Below, piece by piece: positions 26,571-36,600 of a DNA stretch of 64,000 nucleotides. The DNA comes from Bdellovibrionia bacterium (GTDB lineage: Bacteria > Bdellovibrionota > Bdellovibrionia > Bdellovibrionales > JAGQZY01). The stretch covers positions 248,001-312,000 of the forward strand of contig JAUICP010000001.1 in assembly GCA_030427805.1 (NCBI GenBank). The letters are read 5' to 3'. Numbering within the stretch: the first letter of the stretch is position 1; the number at the start of each line of letters is the position of its first letter. The notes under the pieces are model-generated. The model saw nothing but the letters and a program-made list of their open reading frames with translations, searched no databases and had not been told where the DNA came from. The position numbers and the translations under genes are program-made.

Positions 26571-27590
26571 ATGTCTATCGATATCGTTGCTGCCATTCGA
26601 AAGAATCCCTTTGTCCTTGCCCCTATGGCAGGGATCACCGACTGCGCATTTCGCAGTTTTATGCGGGCTTTAGGTACTCCAGTTGTTGTTACAGAACTGG
26701 TTTCTGCAAATGGATTAAAGTATTCCAGTGAAAAGACAAAGAAGCTAATGCAATTCGAAGAAGAGCAAAGACCTGTCGGGATTCAGATCTTTGGTGAAAC
26801 TCCTGAGGCAATGGGTGATGCCGCTCGATTTGTAGAAGAATACGGGGCTGACTTTGTAGACATTAATTTTGGTTGTCCCGTTAAGAAGGTCGTTAAAAAA
26901 GGAGCGGGCTCTGCTGCTTTAAAGGACCTTGTCTACCTTCGAGAAATCATTTCGGCCACAAAAGAGTCCCTGAACATTCCCTTAACCATTAAGATTCGGA
27001 CTGGTTGGGATGCGGACACAAAAAATGCAGAGAAGGTTTGCGAGATTGCCCACGAAGAGGGGGTTTCCTGGGTCGCCATCCACGGAAGAACGAGAGCCCA
27101 GAGCTACTCTGGTGAAGCTGACTGGGAATACATCCGTTGGATTAAAGAAAATTCTCCTCTGCCCGTCATTGGTAACGGAGACATTACCAGCGCGCAGATC
27201 GCCAATCATCGTCTACGAGAATCGGGTTGCGATGCAGTTATGATTGGCCGGGGTTGCCTGAAAAACCCCTGGATCTTTCAAGAAAGTCTTAATCTCTACA
27301 ATTTGCACCAACAAATTGATATAGAGCGAAATTATACAAAAGTTATTTTACGGTTAAGAAAGTCCCTAGAACGAACCCAAGAAGAGCGGGTTGTGGGCCT
27401 CCAGATCAAGAAGTTCGCTTCCTGGTACTCGGCTGGCTTTCCTGGCTCCTCAGAGTTCAGAAAATCGGTCTTTCAATCGAAAACACTTGATGAAACTCTC
27501 GATAGAACATTGACCTTTTTTCAGAATGTAAGTTATTACCAGAAGAAAGATACAAGTCACGAAGCTTTCCTAATGGGCGGTCATGGATAA
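26571..27590 (+). CDS. dusB: tRNA-dihydrouridine synthase (DusB-like)
   Basis: 339 residues. FMN-dependent TIM barrel: VLAPMAGITDCAFR at residue 15, PVGIQIFGETPEAM, and the catalytic Cys in DINFGCPVKKVVKKGAGSAL-type sequence around residue 100. Reduces specific uridines in the tRNA D-loop. Overlaps typA by 8 bp. Confidence 0.92.
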   Translation: MSIDIVAAIRKNPFVLAPMAGITDCAFRSFMRALGTPVVVTELVSANGLKYSSEKTKKLMQFEEEQRPVGIQIFGETPEAMGDAARFVEEYGADFVDINFGCPVKKVVKKGAGSAALKDLVYLREIISATKESLNIPLTIKIRTGWDADTKNAEKVCEIAHEEGVSWVAIHGRTRAQSYSGEADWEYIRWIKENSPLPVIGNGDITSAQIANHRLRESGCDAVMIGRGCLKNPWIFQESLNLYNLHQQIDIERNYTKVILRLRKSLERTQEERVVGLQIKKFASWYSAGFPGSSEFRKSVFQSKTLDETLDRTLTFFQNVSYYQKKDTSHEAFLMGGHG

Positions 27591-29394
27591 TTCAGTACAA
27601 TCAGATAAAATTCGCAATATAGCCATTATTGCTCACGTCGATCATGGCAAAACCACACTCGTGGATCACCTTCTCAAACAAAGTGGTCTCTTTCGAGAAA
27701 ACCAAAAAGTCGATGATCGCATGATGGATTCTATGGATCTTGAGCGTGAGCGTGGAATTACCATCGCTGCTAAAAACTGTGCTATTCACTATAAAGGTTT
27801 TTTAATCAACATCGTCGATACTCCCGGTCACTCGGATTTTGGTGGAGAGGTTGAGCGTATTCTTAATATGGTGGACGGAGCCATTCTTTTGGTGGATGCC
27901 TCAGAGGGCCCATTGCCACAAACTCGCTTTGTTTTGAAAAAGGCACTCGAGCAAGATCTGGCCATGATTGTTTGTGTAAACAAAATTGACCGTTCAGATG
28001 CTCGTATTGAAGAAGTCGAAGAGGAAGTGTTAAACCTTTTCTACGACCTCGCTGAAAACGATAATCAAACTGAATACCCAACATACTACGCAGTTGCGCG
28101 CGATGGTTGGGCGACAAAAGATAAAGATGTGCCAGGAACGTCTCTTGAAATTCTTTTCGAAGAAATTATTAACCGCGTGCCGCCTCCAAAGGTCGGCGAG
28201 GGTGAAACCACGCAGGTTTTAATTTCAAATCTTGATTACAATGATTACGTAGGTCGACTTTGCATCGGTCGCGTATTCAATGGTGAACTGAAAATTGGTC
28301 AAGAGATTGGTCTTTGTAAAGAGGATGAATCCATAAAGCGCGGTAAGGTTGCGGCTCTCTTTAAGTTTGAAGGAATGAAGCAAGTTCAAGCTGACCATGT
28401 TGGTGCCGGTGATATCGCCATTATTGGTGGTTTAGAAAACGGCCAAATTGGTGACACAATTACCAGCTATGATAATCCCAAACCTCTCAAAAGGCTTAAG
28501 GTTGATGAACCTACCGTGGGAGTTATGTTTGCTGTTAATGATGGGCCCTTTGCCGGGCTCGATGGAGATCACGTAACTTCTCGAAAAATTCTCGAGCGTC
28601 TAGAAAAAGAATTGCGCCATAATGTCGCCATTAAGCTTGAAGAAACCGAACGTCCTGAGGCCTGGATGCTTTATGGTCGAGGGGAACTTCAGTTGTCTGT
28701 TCTTGTGGAGCAGATGAGACGGGAAGGTTTTGAACTTCTCATTGGTAAGCCAAAAGTTATTTTTAAAGATTCACCCGAAGGTAAGCTTGAGCCTATTGAG
28801 CTGGCTGTTATTGATGTTCCCGAAGAGCATACAGGTGTGGTTACCGAGAAGCTCGGAATGCGAAAGGGTATTCTTGAGAATATGTATCCGGTCGGTGGCC
28901 GAATGCGTTTAGAATTTAAAATTCCCGCACGAGGGTTAATTGGATATCGCTCTGAGTTTTTAACAGATACTCGTGGAGCGGGACTTCTCAATACCGAATT
29001 CGCGGGATTTGAGGCTTATCGCGGGGATATTGAACAAAGAAACACCGGAGCCCTAATTTCTGATCGAAAAGGTAAAGCGACAGCCTATGCTCTCAATAAT
29101 CTTGAAGCTCGTGGGAAAATGTTGATCACTCCCCAGACAGAGGTCTATGAGGGTATGATTATTGGTGAGCATGCTAAAGAAAATGATCTGATCGTTAATG
29201 TGGTCAGAGAGAAAAAGCTCACCAACGTAAGGGCGTCGGGAAGTGATGATGCCATCAAGCTCGCTCCTGTTCGACCAATGACGGTTGAACAAGCCCTTGA
29301 GTGGATTAAGGATGAAGAGTTGATTGAAGTAACTCCGAATCACATTCGACTTCGATGTCGTATTCTTGACCCACACAAACGTCCTAAAAAATAG
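27583..29394 (+). CDS. typA: ribosome-associated GTPase BipA/TypA
   Basis: 603 residues, the usual length. GTPase domain with AHVDHGKTTL (P-loop), RERGITI (switch I), DTPGHSDFGG (switch II) and NKIDR, followed by EF-G-like domains II, III and V and the TypA C-terminal domain. It acts in ribosome assembly and stress adaptation. Confidence 0.97.
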   Translation: MDNSVQSDKIRNIAIIAHVDHGKTTLVDHLLKQSGLFRENQKVDDRMMDSMDLERERGITIAAKNCAIHYKGFLINIVDTPGHSDFGGEVERILNMVDGAILLVDASEGPLPQTRFVLKKALEQDLAMIVCVNKIDRSDARIEEVEEEVLNLFYDLAENDNQTEYPTYYAVARDGWATKDKDVPGTSLEILFEEIINRVPPPKVGEGETTQVLISNLDYNDYVGRLCIGRVFNGELKIGQEIGLCKEDESIKRGKVAALFKFEGMKQVQADHVGAGDIAIIGGLENGQIGDTITSYDNPKPLKRLKVDEPTVGVMFAVNDGPFAGLDGDHVTSRKILERLEKELRHNVAIKLEETERPEAWMLYGRGELQLSVLVEQMRREGFELLIGKPKVIFKDSPEGKLEPIELAVIDVPEEHTGVVTEKLGMRKGILENMYPVGGRMRLEFKIPARGLIGYRSEFLTDTRGAGLLNTEFAGFEAYRGDIEQRNTGALISDRKGKATAYALNNLEARGKMLITPQTEVYEGMIIGEHAKENDLIVNVVREKKLTNVRASGSDDAIKLAPVRPMTVEQALEWIKDEELIEVTPNHIRLRCRILDPHKRPKK

Positions 29395-29456
29395 AGCCTA
29401 TTCTCGGTCACTGTCTTAATATTGATTATTTGCCTGATGCTTGATGAAATAAACAG

Positions 29457-30383
29457 ATGGCACAGGCAACTCGTATAGTGATCGAAGCACGCGGTCTTAA
29501 AAAGCAGTTTGAAAATGTTCTAGCGGTTAAAGATCTCTCCTTTCATGTTTTAGAGGGTGAGTGTTTTGGTTTACTTGGTCCGAATGGTGCCGGTAAATCC
29601 ACGACCATGCGAATGCTCAACTGTGTTTCTCAGCCCAATGAGGGTGATCTCTTTGTCTTAGGTCTCGATGCCAAGAACCAAACCCAGAGAATCCAACACC
29701 AGGTGGGTGTTGTTCCCCAAGAAGACGGACTCGATCCCGACTTTTCAGCTTTCGATAACCTCTACATATATGCGCGCTATTTTGGGATTGCTCGAAGGGA
29801 AGCTAAAAAAAGGGCCCAAGAGTTATTGCGATTAATGAATCTTGAGGACGAGCAAGACAAGGGTGTTTACGAAATGAGTGGCGGACAGAGACGAAGACTG
29901 ACCCTAGCTCGAGGCCTCATTAATGAGCCGGCCCTTATTATGCTCGATGAACCGACCACGGGACTTGACCCTCAGATTAGACATTTTGTTTGGGAATACC
30001 TAGAAGGGTTAAAGTTAAAGGGGAAGACTTTAATTTTAACCACGCATTATATGGAAGAGGCCGAAAGGCTTTGTGATCGTGTTGCCATCATGGACTTAGG
30101 TGAAATTCTCGCAATCGGTACGCCGCGAGAAATGATCGAGACCTACGTTGGACAAGAGGTCGTAGAGTTTGTTTGTCGCCCTTCTGAAATTGACTATTAC
30201 CTGTCGAAGTATCGCGAGACCTATGAGTATCAAGTTCTCAATAATAAAGTTCGTTTATTTATCAAAGAAGGCGATGATCCGAAGTCGATAATGGAGGGTA
30301 TTGAAAGCGAAATGATTACCCTTCGCCGGGCAAGTCTTGAAGATGTTTTTCTAAAATTGGCTGGATATAAACTAAGTAACTAG
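29457..30383 (+). CDS. ABC-2 exporter ATPase (NodI/CcmA-like)
   Basis: 308 residues. Walker A GPNGAGKST, signature MSGGQRRRL, Walker B LIMLDEPTTGLDP and H-loop LTTHYMEEAERL are all canonical. A C-terminal extension of about 80 residues is typical of DrrA/NodI ATPases. Works with the permease 11 bp downstream; substrate unknown. Confidence 0.92.
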   Translation: MAQATRIVIEARGLKKQFENVLAVKDLSFHVLEGECFGLLGPNGAGKSTTMRMLNCVSQPNEGDLFVLGLDAKNQTQRIQHQVGVVPQEDGLDPDFSAFDNLYIYARYFGIARREAKKRAQELLRLMNLEDEQDKGVYEMSGGQRRRLTLARGLINEPALIMLDEPTTGLDPQIRHFVWEYLEGLKLKGKTLILTTHYMEEAERLCDRVAIMDLGEILAIGTPREMIETYVGQEVVEFVCRPSEIDYYLSKYRETYEYQVLNNKVRLFIKEGDDPKSIMEGIESEMITLRRASLEDVFLKLAGYKLSN

Positions 30384-30394
30384 GGTGTGTTTGC

Positions 30395-31189
30395 ATGCTT
30401 GAGCTGATAAAGGACATGACAAGTTTTCCTAAATGGGGAGCGGGCGTCTTTACAGTCTGGACGAGAAATTACATGTATTTTAAGTACACCTTTCTAATCA
30501 CGCTCTTTTGGGTCATTCTCGAACCAAGTCTTTATCTATTCGCCGTGGGAAAAGGCGTGGGGATGTTCGTCGGTAAAATAGACGGCGTTTCTTATATTGA
30601 ATTCTTTTACCCAGCTTTGTTGTGTTCTGCGGGTATGCTCGTATCATTCTTTGAGTCGACTTATGCCTGTTTTACCAGACTTCAACATCAAAAAACCTTT
30701 CAGACGATCCTGTTTACACCGGTCCAAGCCGATGAAATTGGTTTAGCAGAAATTCTCTGGGCTAGTTGTAAAGGGTTTTTAGGGGTATTGGGCGTTTTGC
30801 TCGTTTCATCTCTTTTGGGTTTGGTGAATTCTATTTGGATTTTACCAGCTTTAATTATTCTTTTTATCAACTGCTGGGTATTTGCAGCTTTTGGCTTGTT
30901 AATAACTTCCTATGTGAAGCACTGGGATACATTTATTTACGCACAAAGTGGCTTTATTATTCCAATGTCCCTTTTTAGCGGCACCTATTTTCCGCTCTAC
31001 TCTCTGCCAGATTGGGCTCAGAGTTTTGCTTACATGTTACCACTGACCCATAGTGTGATGGCGACTCGATTTCTCTTAGAAGGTCAGATCAATCCAATGC
31101 TTCTATTGAATGTGGGTATGCTTCTGTTTTTGGCTATCATTTTATCAAACTGGGCTGTTTCGCGATTAAAAAAGCGTTTAATTGTTTAA
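30395..31189 (+). CDS. ABC-2 exporter permease (NodJ-like)
   Basis: 264 residues, six membrane spans. NodJ-type features: WVILEPSLYLFAVGKGVG, the segment SYIEFFYPALLCSAGM and the closing SGTYFPLYSLPDWAQSFAYMLPLTHSV. Inner-membrane half of the exporter. The 3' end overlaps the convergent transglycosylase gene by 12 bp. Confidence 0.9.
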   Translation: MLELIKDMTSFPKWGAGVFTVWTRNYMYFKYTFLITLFWVILEPSLYLFAVGKGVGMFVGKIDGVSYIEFFYPALLCSAGMLVSFFESTYACFTRLQHQKTFQTILFTPVQADEIGLAEILWASCKGFLGVLGVLLVSSLLGLVNSIWILPALIILFINCWVFAAFGLLITSYVKHWDTFIYAQSGFIIPMSLFSGTYFPLYSLPDWAQSFAYMLPLTHSVMATRFLLEGQINPMLLLNVGMLLFLAIILSNWAVSRLKKRLIV

Positions 31190-31990
31190 GGCTTGATTCT
31201 CTCCGACAAAGTAAGGCTCTTGAATACCTTTATCTGAATTTTCTGGTTCCAGATCATCAATTTCTAGTGGTTCTGGAGCAATGTGTTCTGGAAAGAATAT
31301 TTTGTACTCAAGATTTTCTACAATTGTATCCACATAATCAGAGTCGAGCTTTTTAAAGCGTCTCATTCTCTTTGCTATTGTCGCAATTAGGTTTTTTTGT
31401 CGTTTATGGATTTCTTTTTCTTCGAGGGACTTTTGAAATCGAACGGGACTGGGCAGAAGGGAGGCTAAAAATATTCCCTCTAAAGCGTTCAATTGTTGAG
31501 GGGGCTTTTGAAAGTAGTGATGGGCAGCCTCTTTAATTCCATAAATATTATCACCAAACTCAATAACATTCAGATAGGCCTGAAAAATTTGTTCCTTGCT
31601 CCAAGTTTCCTCAAGCCTTTGCGCAATGACAACTTCTTTGATCTTACGCAGTAAGGATTTTTCTCGCGAGAGGAACATGTTTTTTGCCAGTTGCTGAGTG
31701 ATCGTCGAGCCACCTCGAGCATACTTTCCTTCTTTAATATTTTTCTTAAAAGATTCTTTGATTTCAAACCAATCGAGTCCTTCATGCGAAAGGAAACTGG
31801 CATCTTCGGCAAGAATAAAGGCCCATTTTACTTCATAGGCGAGGTCTTTGGCGCGGACCATAGAGGCTTGTCCAGGGCAGTAGCTTTTGCCACTGACTTT
31901 TACTACTATGCACTTCTTTGGAGGAGCAATCTCAGGCAATGTGAAGTAGGCGACTCCTGCATAGGTCAAGCCTGCCAGGATCGTGCACAA
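31178..31990 (-). CDS. mtgA: monofunctional peptidoglycan glycosyltransferase
   Basis: GT51 family without a transpeptidase domain. Motifs: ILAEDASFLSHEGLDW (catalytic Glu), GGSTITQQLAKNMF, RKIKEVVIAQRLE and YLNVIEFGDNIYGI. The TTG start given (270 residues) would begin inside the membrane anchor; the open frame extends upstream through SLRGLLIILSSVVL but offers only ATT/ATA there. The C-terminal tail (about 235-270) is acidic. Polymerises lipid II into glycan strands. Confidence 0.9.
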   Translation of the reverse strand: MCTILAGLTYAGVAYFTLPEIAPPKKCIVVKVSGKSYCPGQASMVRAKDLAYEVKWAFILAEDASFLSHEGLDWFEIKESFKKNIKEGKYARGGSTITQQLAKNMFLSREKSLLRKIKEVVIAQRLEETWSKEQIFQAYLNVIEFGDNIYGIKEAAHHYFQKPPQQLNALEGIFLASLLPSPVRFQKSLEEKEIHKRQKNLIATIAKRMRRFKKLDSDYVDTIVENLEYKIFFPEHIAPEPLEIDDLEPENSDKGIQEPYFVGENQALNN

Positions 31991-32022
31991 AACTACTGAA
32001 CTTAAAATTATAAGAAGTCCCC

Positions 32023-33009
32023 TTAAGGATTTAATAGGCCGTTCTCCTTACTCCATCGAATACTTTCTTCGAGTGCTTCATTAGCAGGTTTTGGAGTAAA
32101 GGAAAATGCCTTTTGTGCTTTTGATGAGTCAAACCAGTGATAAAGTGTAGATGTCCATGCATTCTCTGAAGTTATTGGACCTTTGAGCCCAATTTTGTTC
32201 ATAAAGTCTCCCAAGTGACCAATTCCATGCACGAGAAAATTGGGCATTAAAGTTTTAGGAGGCTCAACTTTGGCAATATTTGCAATTCTTTCAAAGAGCT
32301 CTTTTATGAGAATGTTCTCGCTTCCTACAATATAGCGCTCTCCATTTTCGCCCATTTCATAAGCTTTTAAAATACAGTGAAGAACGTCGTCGACGTGAAC
32401 TACATTAACTCCGCCCGAAGTATAAAACTTGAAGTTTCCCTTGGCGACTTTGAGTTGGGTTTTTCGACTTCCCTTTAGGGCATCTCCGGGTCCATATATA
32501 GTAGTTGGGTTGATCATAGAAGCGTGAAAATCACCTTTGAGAGCAGCCTCTCGAACGATATTTTCAGCCGCATGTTTGGTCTCGAAATAGCCAAGGTTGA
32601 GGTGAGACACATTGTAGGGGCTATTCTCATTGAGTGGTTTCTTATCGAAACTCGCCCCGATCGCTACCACTGAACTGAGATAAAGTAAGCGCTGAATACC
32701 ATTTTCGCGACAAGCATCGACCACATTTTGAGTCCCGCCGACATTGACCTTTTCCATGAGGGCTCTTTGTCTCGGGTCATAGGCGATGAGCCCGGCTAAA
32801 TGAAATACACCTTCACAATCTTTGCTGGCTTCGACCATAGAATTCTTGTCGGTAATGTCGCCAGTATATGTTTCGAACTTCTCATCCTCAATCAGGCTGA
32901 GGTCACTGCCCTTGCGATCCATGATACGGACATCAAAGCCTTGTTGATTTAATCTTTTGAGAAGATTGGAGCCGAGAAATCCAGTGGCTCCTGTTAACAA
33001 AACCTTCAT
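32023..33009 (-). CDS. NAD-dependent epimerase/dehydratase (extended SDR)
   Basis: 328 residues from the ATG at 33009, which overlaps the PAP2 stop (TAATG). Rossmann motif TGATGFLGSNLL at residue 6, Ser of the active site in YLSSVVAIG and YFETK (YxxxK). Closest in style to dihydroflavonol reductase-like or hopanoid-associated sugar epimerases. Substrate unknown; the neighbouring lipid phosphatase and transglycosylase suggest a role in envelope lipid or sugar metabolism. Confidence 0.85.
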   Translation of the reverse strand: MKVLLTGATGFLGSNLLKRLNQQGFDVRIMDRKGSDLSLIEDEKFETYTGDITDKNSMVEASKDCEGVFHLAGLIAYDPRQRALMEKVNVGGTQNVVDACRENGIQRLLYLSSVVAIGASFDKKPLNENSPYNVSHLNLGYFETKHAAENIVREAALKGDFHASMINPTTIYGPGDALKGSRKTQLKVAKGNFKFYTSGGVNVVHVDDVLHCILKAYEMGENGERYIVGSENILIKELFERIANIAKVEPPKTLMPNFLVHGIGHLGDFMNKIGLKGPITSENAWTSTLYHWFDSSKAQKAFSFTPKPANEALEESIRWSKENGLLNP

Positions 33010-33608
33010 TATTTGATCTTTCGAAAATTGAAGCTGGGAAAGAAGTTTGGTTTGGCAATCCACCTTCGAAAAAGCAAGAAAAGCAATCGTCCTATGGTGT
33101 AACCGATGAGTGCTCCGGCTAAAACATCAAAGGGATAATGAACCCCCACATAGACACGGCTGTAGGCAATAAGTGCCGCTATGATGTAAAAGAAGGCACG
33201 GAATTGTGGAGAAACCTGTGACAAAAAGGTCATAACCGCAAACATATTCACGGCGTGGTTACTAGGAAATGAGTGTCCAGAATGGGACTTCGTTCTCATC
33301 GTCACTTGCTCGAGAGTTTGTTCGGGTCGTGGACGCTCAATGAGTTCTTTGAACACCCTGTGGTTTAAGTTGTCGCCGATGGCAACACATAAAATAACGC
33401 CAATTAATACTTTTGCCGCCAGTTTTTTCTGATTGAGAATATAAATAATCAAAAAGATGGGTAGAAAACCAAAGCTAAAAAGCTGGTACTTATGGAGATC
33501 TGTAAAAATGGGCATAATTTTATCGAGGGCATAGAAGGACATAGTTTGATTGAGAAATAAGAATAATTCAGCATCAATACCTTGCAGAAATTCTAAAATA
33601 CTATCCAT
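33009..33608 (-). CDS. PAP2-family membrane phosphatase
   Basis: 199 residues from ATG 33608 (a longer in-frame start at 33665 is possible). Polytopic, with the three phosphatase motifs: KELIERPRP, GHSFPSNHA and SRVYVGVHYPFDVLAG. It removes phosphate from a lipid or isoprenoid diphosphate on the periplasmic side. Confidence 0.88.
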   Translation of the reverse strand: MDSILEFLQGIDAELFLFLNQTMSFYALDKIMPIFTDLHKYQLFSFGFLPIFLIIYILNQKKLAAKVLIGVILCVAIGDNLNHRVFKELIERPRPEQTLEQVTMRTKSHSGHSFPSNHAVNMFAVMTFLSQVSPQFRAFFYIIAALIAYSRVYVGVHYPFDVLAGALIGYTIGRLLFLLFRRWIAKPNFFPSFNFRKIK

Positions 33609-33696
33609 TCCCGAGAGCCCTTTTTGAAGTGCTAATAGGTTAAAAACTCTCAGGTTTCTGGTCAATCAATAAGATTTTTCCCAATTGAGCTGGCGT

Positions 33697-36600
33697 TTAG
33701 TTGTCTTCTGGTGGCGGCAATTGATCTTCATCTGCACCTGATTGTTCAGCAGAGATCATCGTAAACATTTGAGCAATCGTGTCAGTGTCTGGATTAGCTG
33801 GATCAAAGCCAAGTTCTTCTAGAATATTGACCATGTGCTCATCGAGAGTGATGGTGAGGACACCTTGAACGTCTTCATCTGCACCGACGACGATTCCTAA
33901 GAATTGCTCCATAAAATCTTCGGGGCCCATCCCCTCTGGAATATCTTGTTCTGCCATGGCCTCAGCCAATTCGGGGTTATGGGCATATTCGACAGGAACT
34001 GTGTTCACTGTTTCGATTTCATCATCGAGGACGTCGTCGGGATCGTAAACAAGATTTACGACTTCGAGTAGATCGTTGATTGAACGCTTCAGAAGTATTT
34101 TAGAAACCCGAGCATTTTTCCAGAGAGCTACTATTTGATTATTGCCTTCGGTGACAAGTTGCATTCCTGTGCCATCATCGTTCAAAGTTAAAGGCAATTC
34201 AAATGCTCCATTCGCTTCATAGGGCTTGTAGGTGAGAATTGGATGTTTGAATCGTCCATCGTTAGATTCTCTTGAGTCTAGGAGTTCCTGTTTTTCGTCT
34301 CCGCGATAAGTTTGGAAGAGATACCAGAATTTTTCCCATGGACCGTTAAAGAAGTCCTCTCGAGCCCTTTCGGCAGCGGGTATAGAAAACTTCAGCCCTT
34401 CAGAGATGGCTCTTAAACCAGTTTTTAATTCGAGCTTTAAGTTATACCAATAATCATCCATGTACTGTTTGCGCTCGACATAGGTGGCGTTAGCCATCTC
34501 ATCACTAATCGACGTGGGCACAAAATCAATTTGTGGCGCTTCTAGAATTCTATCGAAAACGACCTCAAAGAGAAACTCCATTTCTTCAACAGTGCTTTCA
34601 GTAAGATTGTTCTCTTCACCGACGGTTAAGAAGTTATGGAAAGGGTAATCGTCATTTAAAAGTTCAACAGACTTTTGAAAGAGAAAGTTATTAACGGCAT
34701 AGGTTTTTGACTCAACTTGATTAGCGATCGGGTTGAGAGCGACTCGATCCCACCAGTCTTCAAAGTTATCTCCGAGAACCCCTGGGTGAGCTTCATGATA
34801 AAGAAGATCCATGAGGCCTTGATAGTACCTGCGGTCTCCATTGATTTCCTTTGAGGAGGGACTTGCATAGATTTTTTCCCAAATAGCCTTTGGATTATTA
34901 GCATTTCTAATTCTTCCACAATATTCATAGGAATCGTGTCTGAGCAAGCTTCCGATGAAACCGCGATCCACATCCGTCGTTAAGGGGATCTTTGGAGGCG
35001 AAAACCGAACATTACGACGTGGAAATATGAGAAGAAAATTATCTGAAGTGATAGAAACATCATTGTGTTCCATGGTGTCTCCGCCACAAAGCATATTGGT
35101 CATTAAATAGTGACCCATCGATCCCATCTCTGTGGCATTGGCTCCAACAGGGTACCAATTAAAATCGACACCGGCCGCCTGGAAGTTATTATCGTACTCC
35201 ATAAGATAGCGATTACCCATTCCAAGGGGAAGGGGGCCGTGTTCAAGACCAAGATAGCCGTGACCACTCTCGCGATAGTTATTTGGATTGTGAACGTTGT
35301 AATAGCCACCGAACTCAGGCCGAACCCGGTATGAAAAAGGAAGTGAATCCTCAAGGGCAAGGATGGCTTCAGCGGCAGCACAATTATTCGAATCAAAACT
35401 GGTTAAACACGTGGCCAATGTTTCATGGGCGGTAAACTCAAAAAGTTCTATGAGTCGTTCGATCGCTTCATTGCGGTCTCGACTGATACTCGATTTTAAA
35501 AGTGTTGAAATCTGTGAAAGCTCCGCTCGATCCTCTTCTCTAACCCGACCTTCTTCGACTCGATTGTCGATCATAAGAGCTGCTGTATAGAGAGGAGATG
35601 ATAGTTGTCTTTGTAATTCTCTAAAAATACACATGTCGGTGGATTCCATATCGGGGTCCTCACACATGTAGTGGTTTAATGAAAAGGTGCGGGTATGGTC
35701 CGATAGACGTGTGAGTCCGTTGGCCATTTCTGAAAGGTCATCAGATGAAATCAGTTCGTGAATTTCTCTTAATGCATGGTCAATACCGGGGGCCAAATTA
35801 TTGGTAGTAGCCTCAATCACTTGAGCCACGTAATTTGCGATATGTCTGAGGTTCGCTTTTTGTGCGTTCAGTTGCCAAAGGGCATGACTATGCTCTTCTT
35901 CAAAAACTCCATTCCATTGGGGAACTGCCGGCCGGCCCCTTTCATCTTCCTGTACCGTTGTTTTTATTTTATCGTGGGGGCGAACGCCAAAAAGTGGATG
36001 GGTTCTAAATGCCGGGTACTTTTCTTCGGCGAAGAGACTAAGCATTGCGGCACGGTCCGAATCAAAATTACCTTGAGAGCGAAGAAGTGGAGCTCCTTCG
36101 CTTTCTTGCTTTTTAGCATTAATCTGTCCGAGTATATCGCCATAGAAGTGGTAAGAAGCTTTGTGCATGTTATTGGCGTTACTAAAGTATTCAAGCCAGT
36201 TGGTTAAGATTGTCGATACCGGAGATGTTAAAAACTGTCGGTGTTGGCTCAAGGCTGTTTGATAGCTTTGAAAGAGACTGTAAAACCACCTGTCATTTTC
36301 ATTGGCGTTGTCATTACATTCATTAACGATGTAACCGTTGCCATAGGGATCTTGCATAACTTGCCCAATGGAGGTCTCAACGAGTCCATATTGGTCTCGG
36401 ACTTGCTCTAAAACCTCTGGATCTTCAATTTCTTGGACATGTCTGATTTCACATTCTTGGGGAATTTCCATTCCGTCTTCATAGAATTTATCAAGAGCCG
36501 ATCTCAGGTTGTTTCTCGCCTTTTGAATACTAAAGCCCTGTTTGAGGTGGCTCCAAGCATACCGACCGGCGGCCACTCCAATTTCAATAATAATTAAAAA

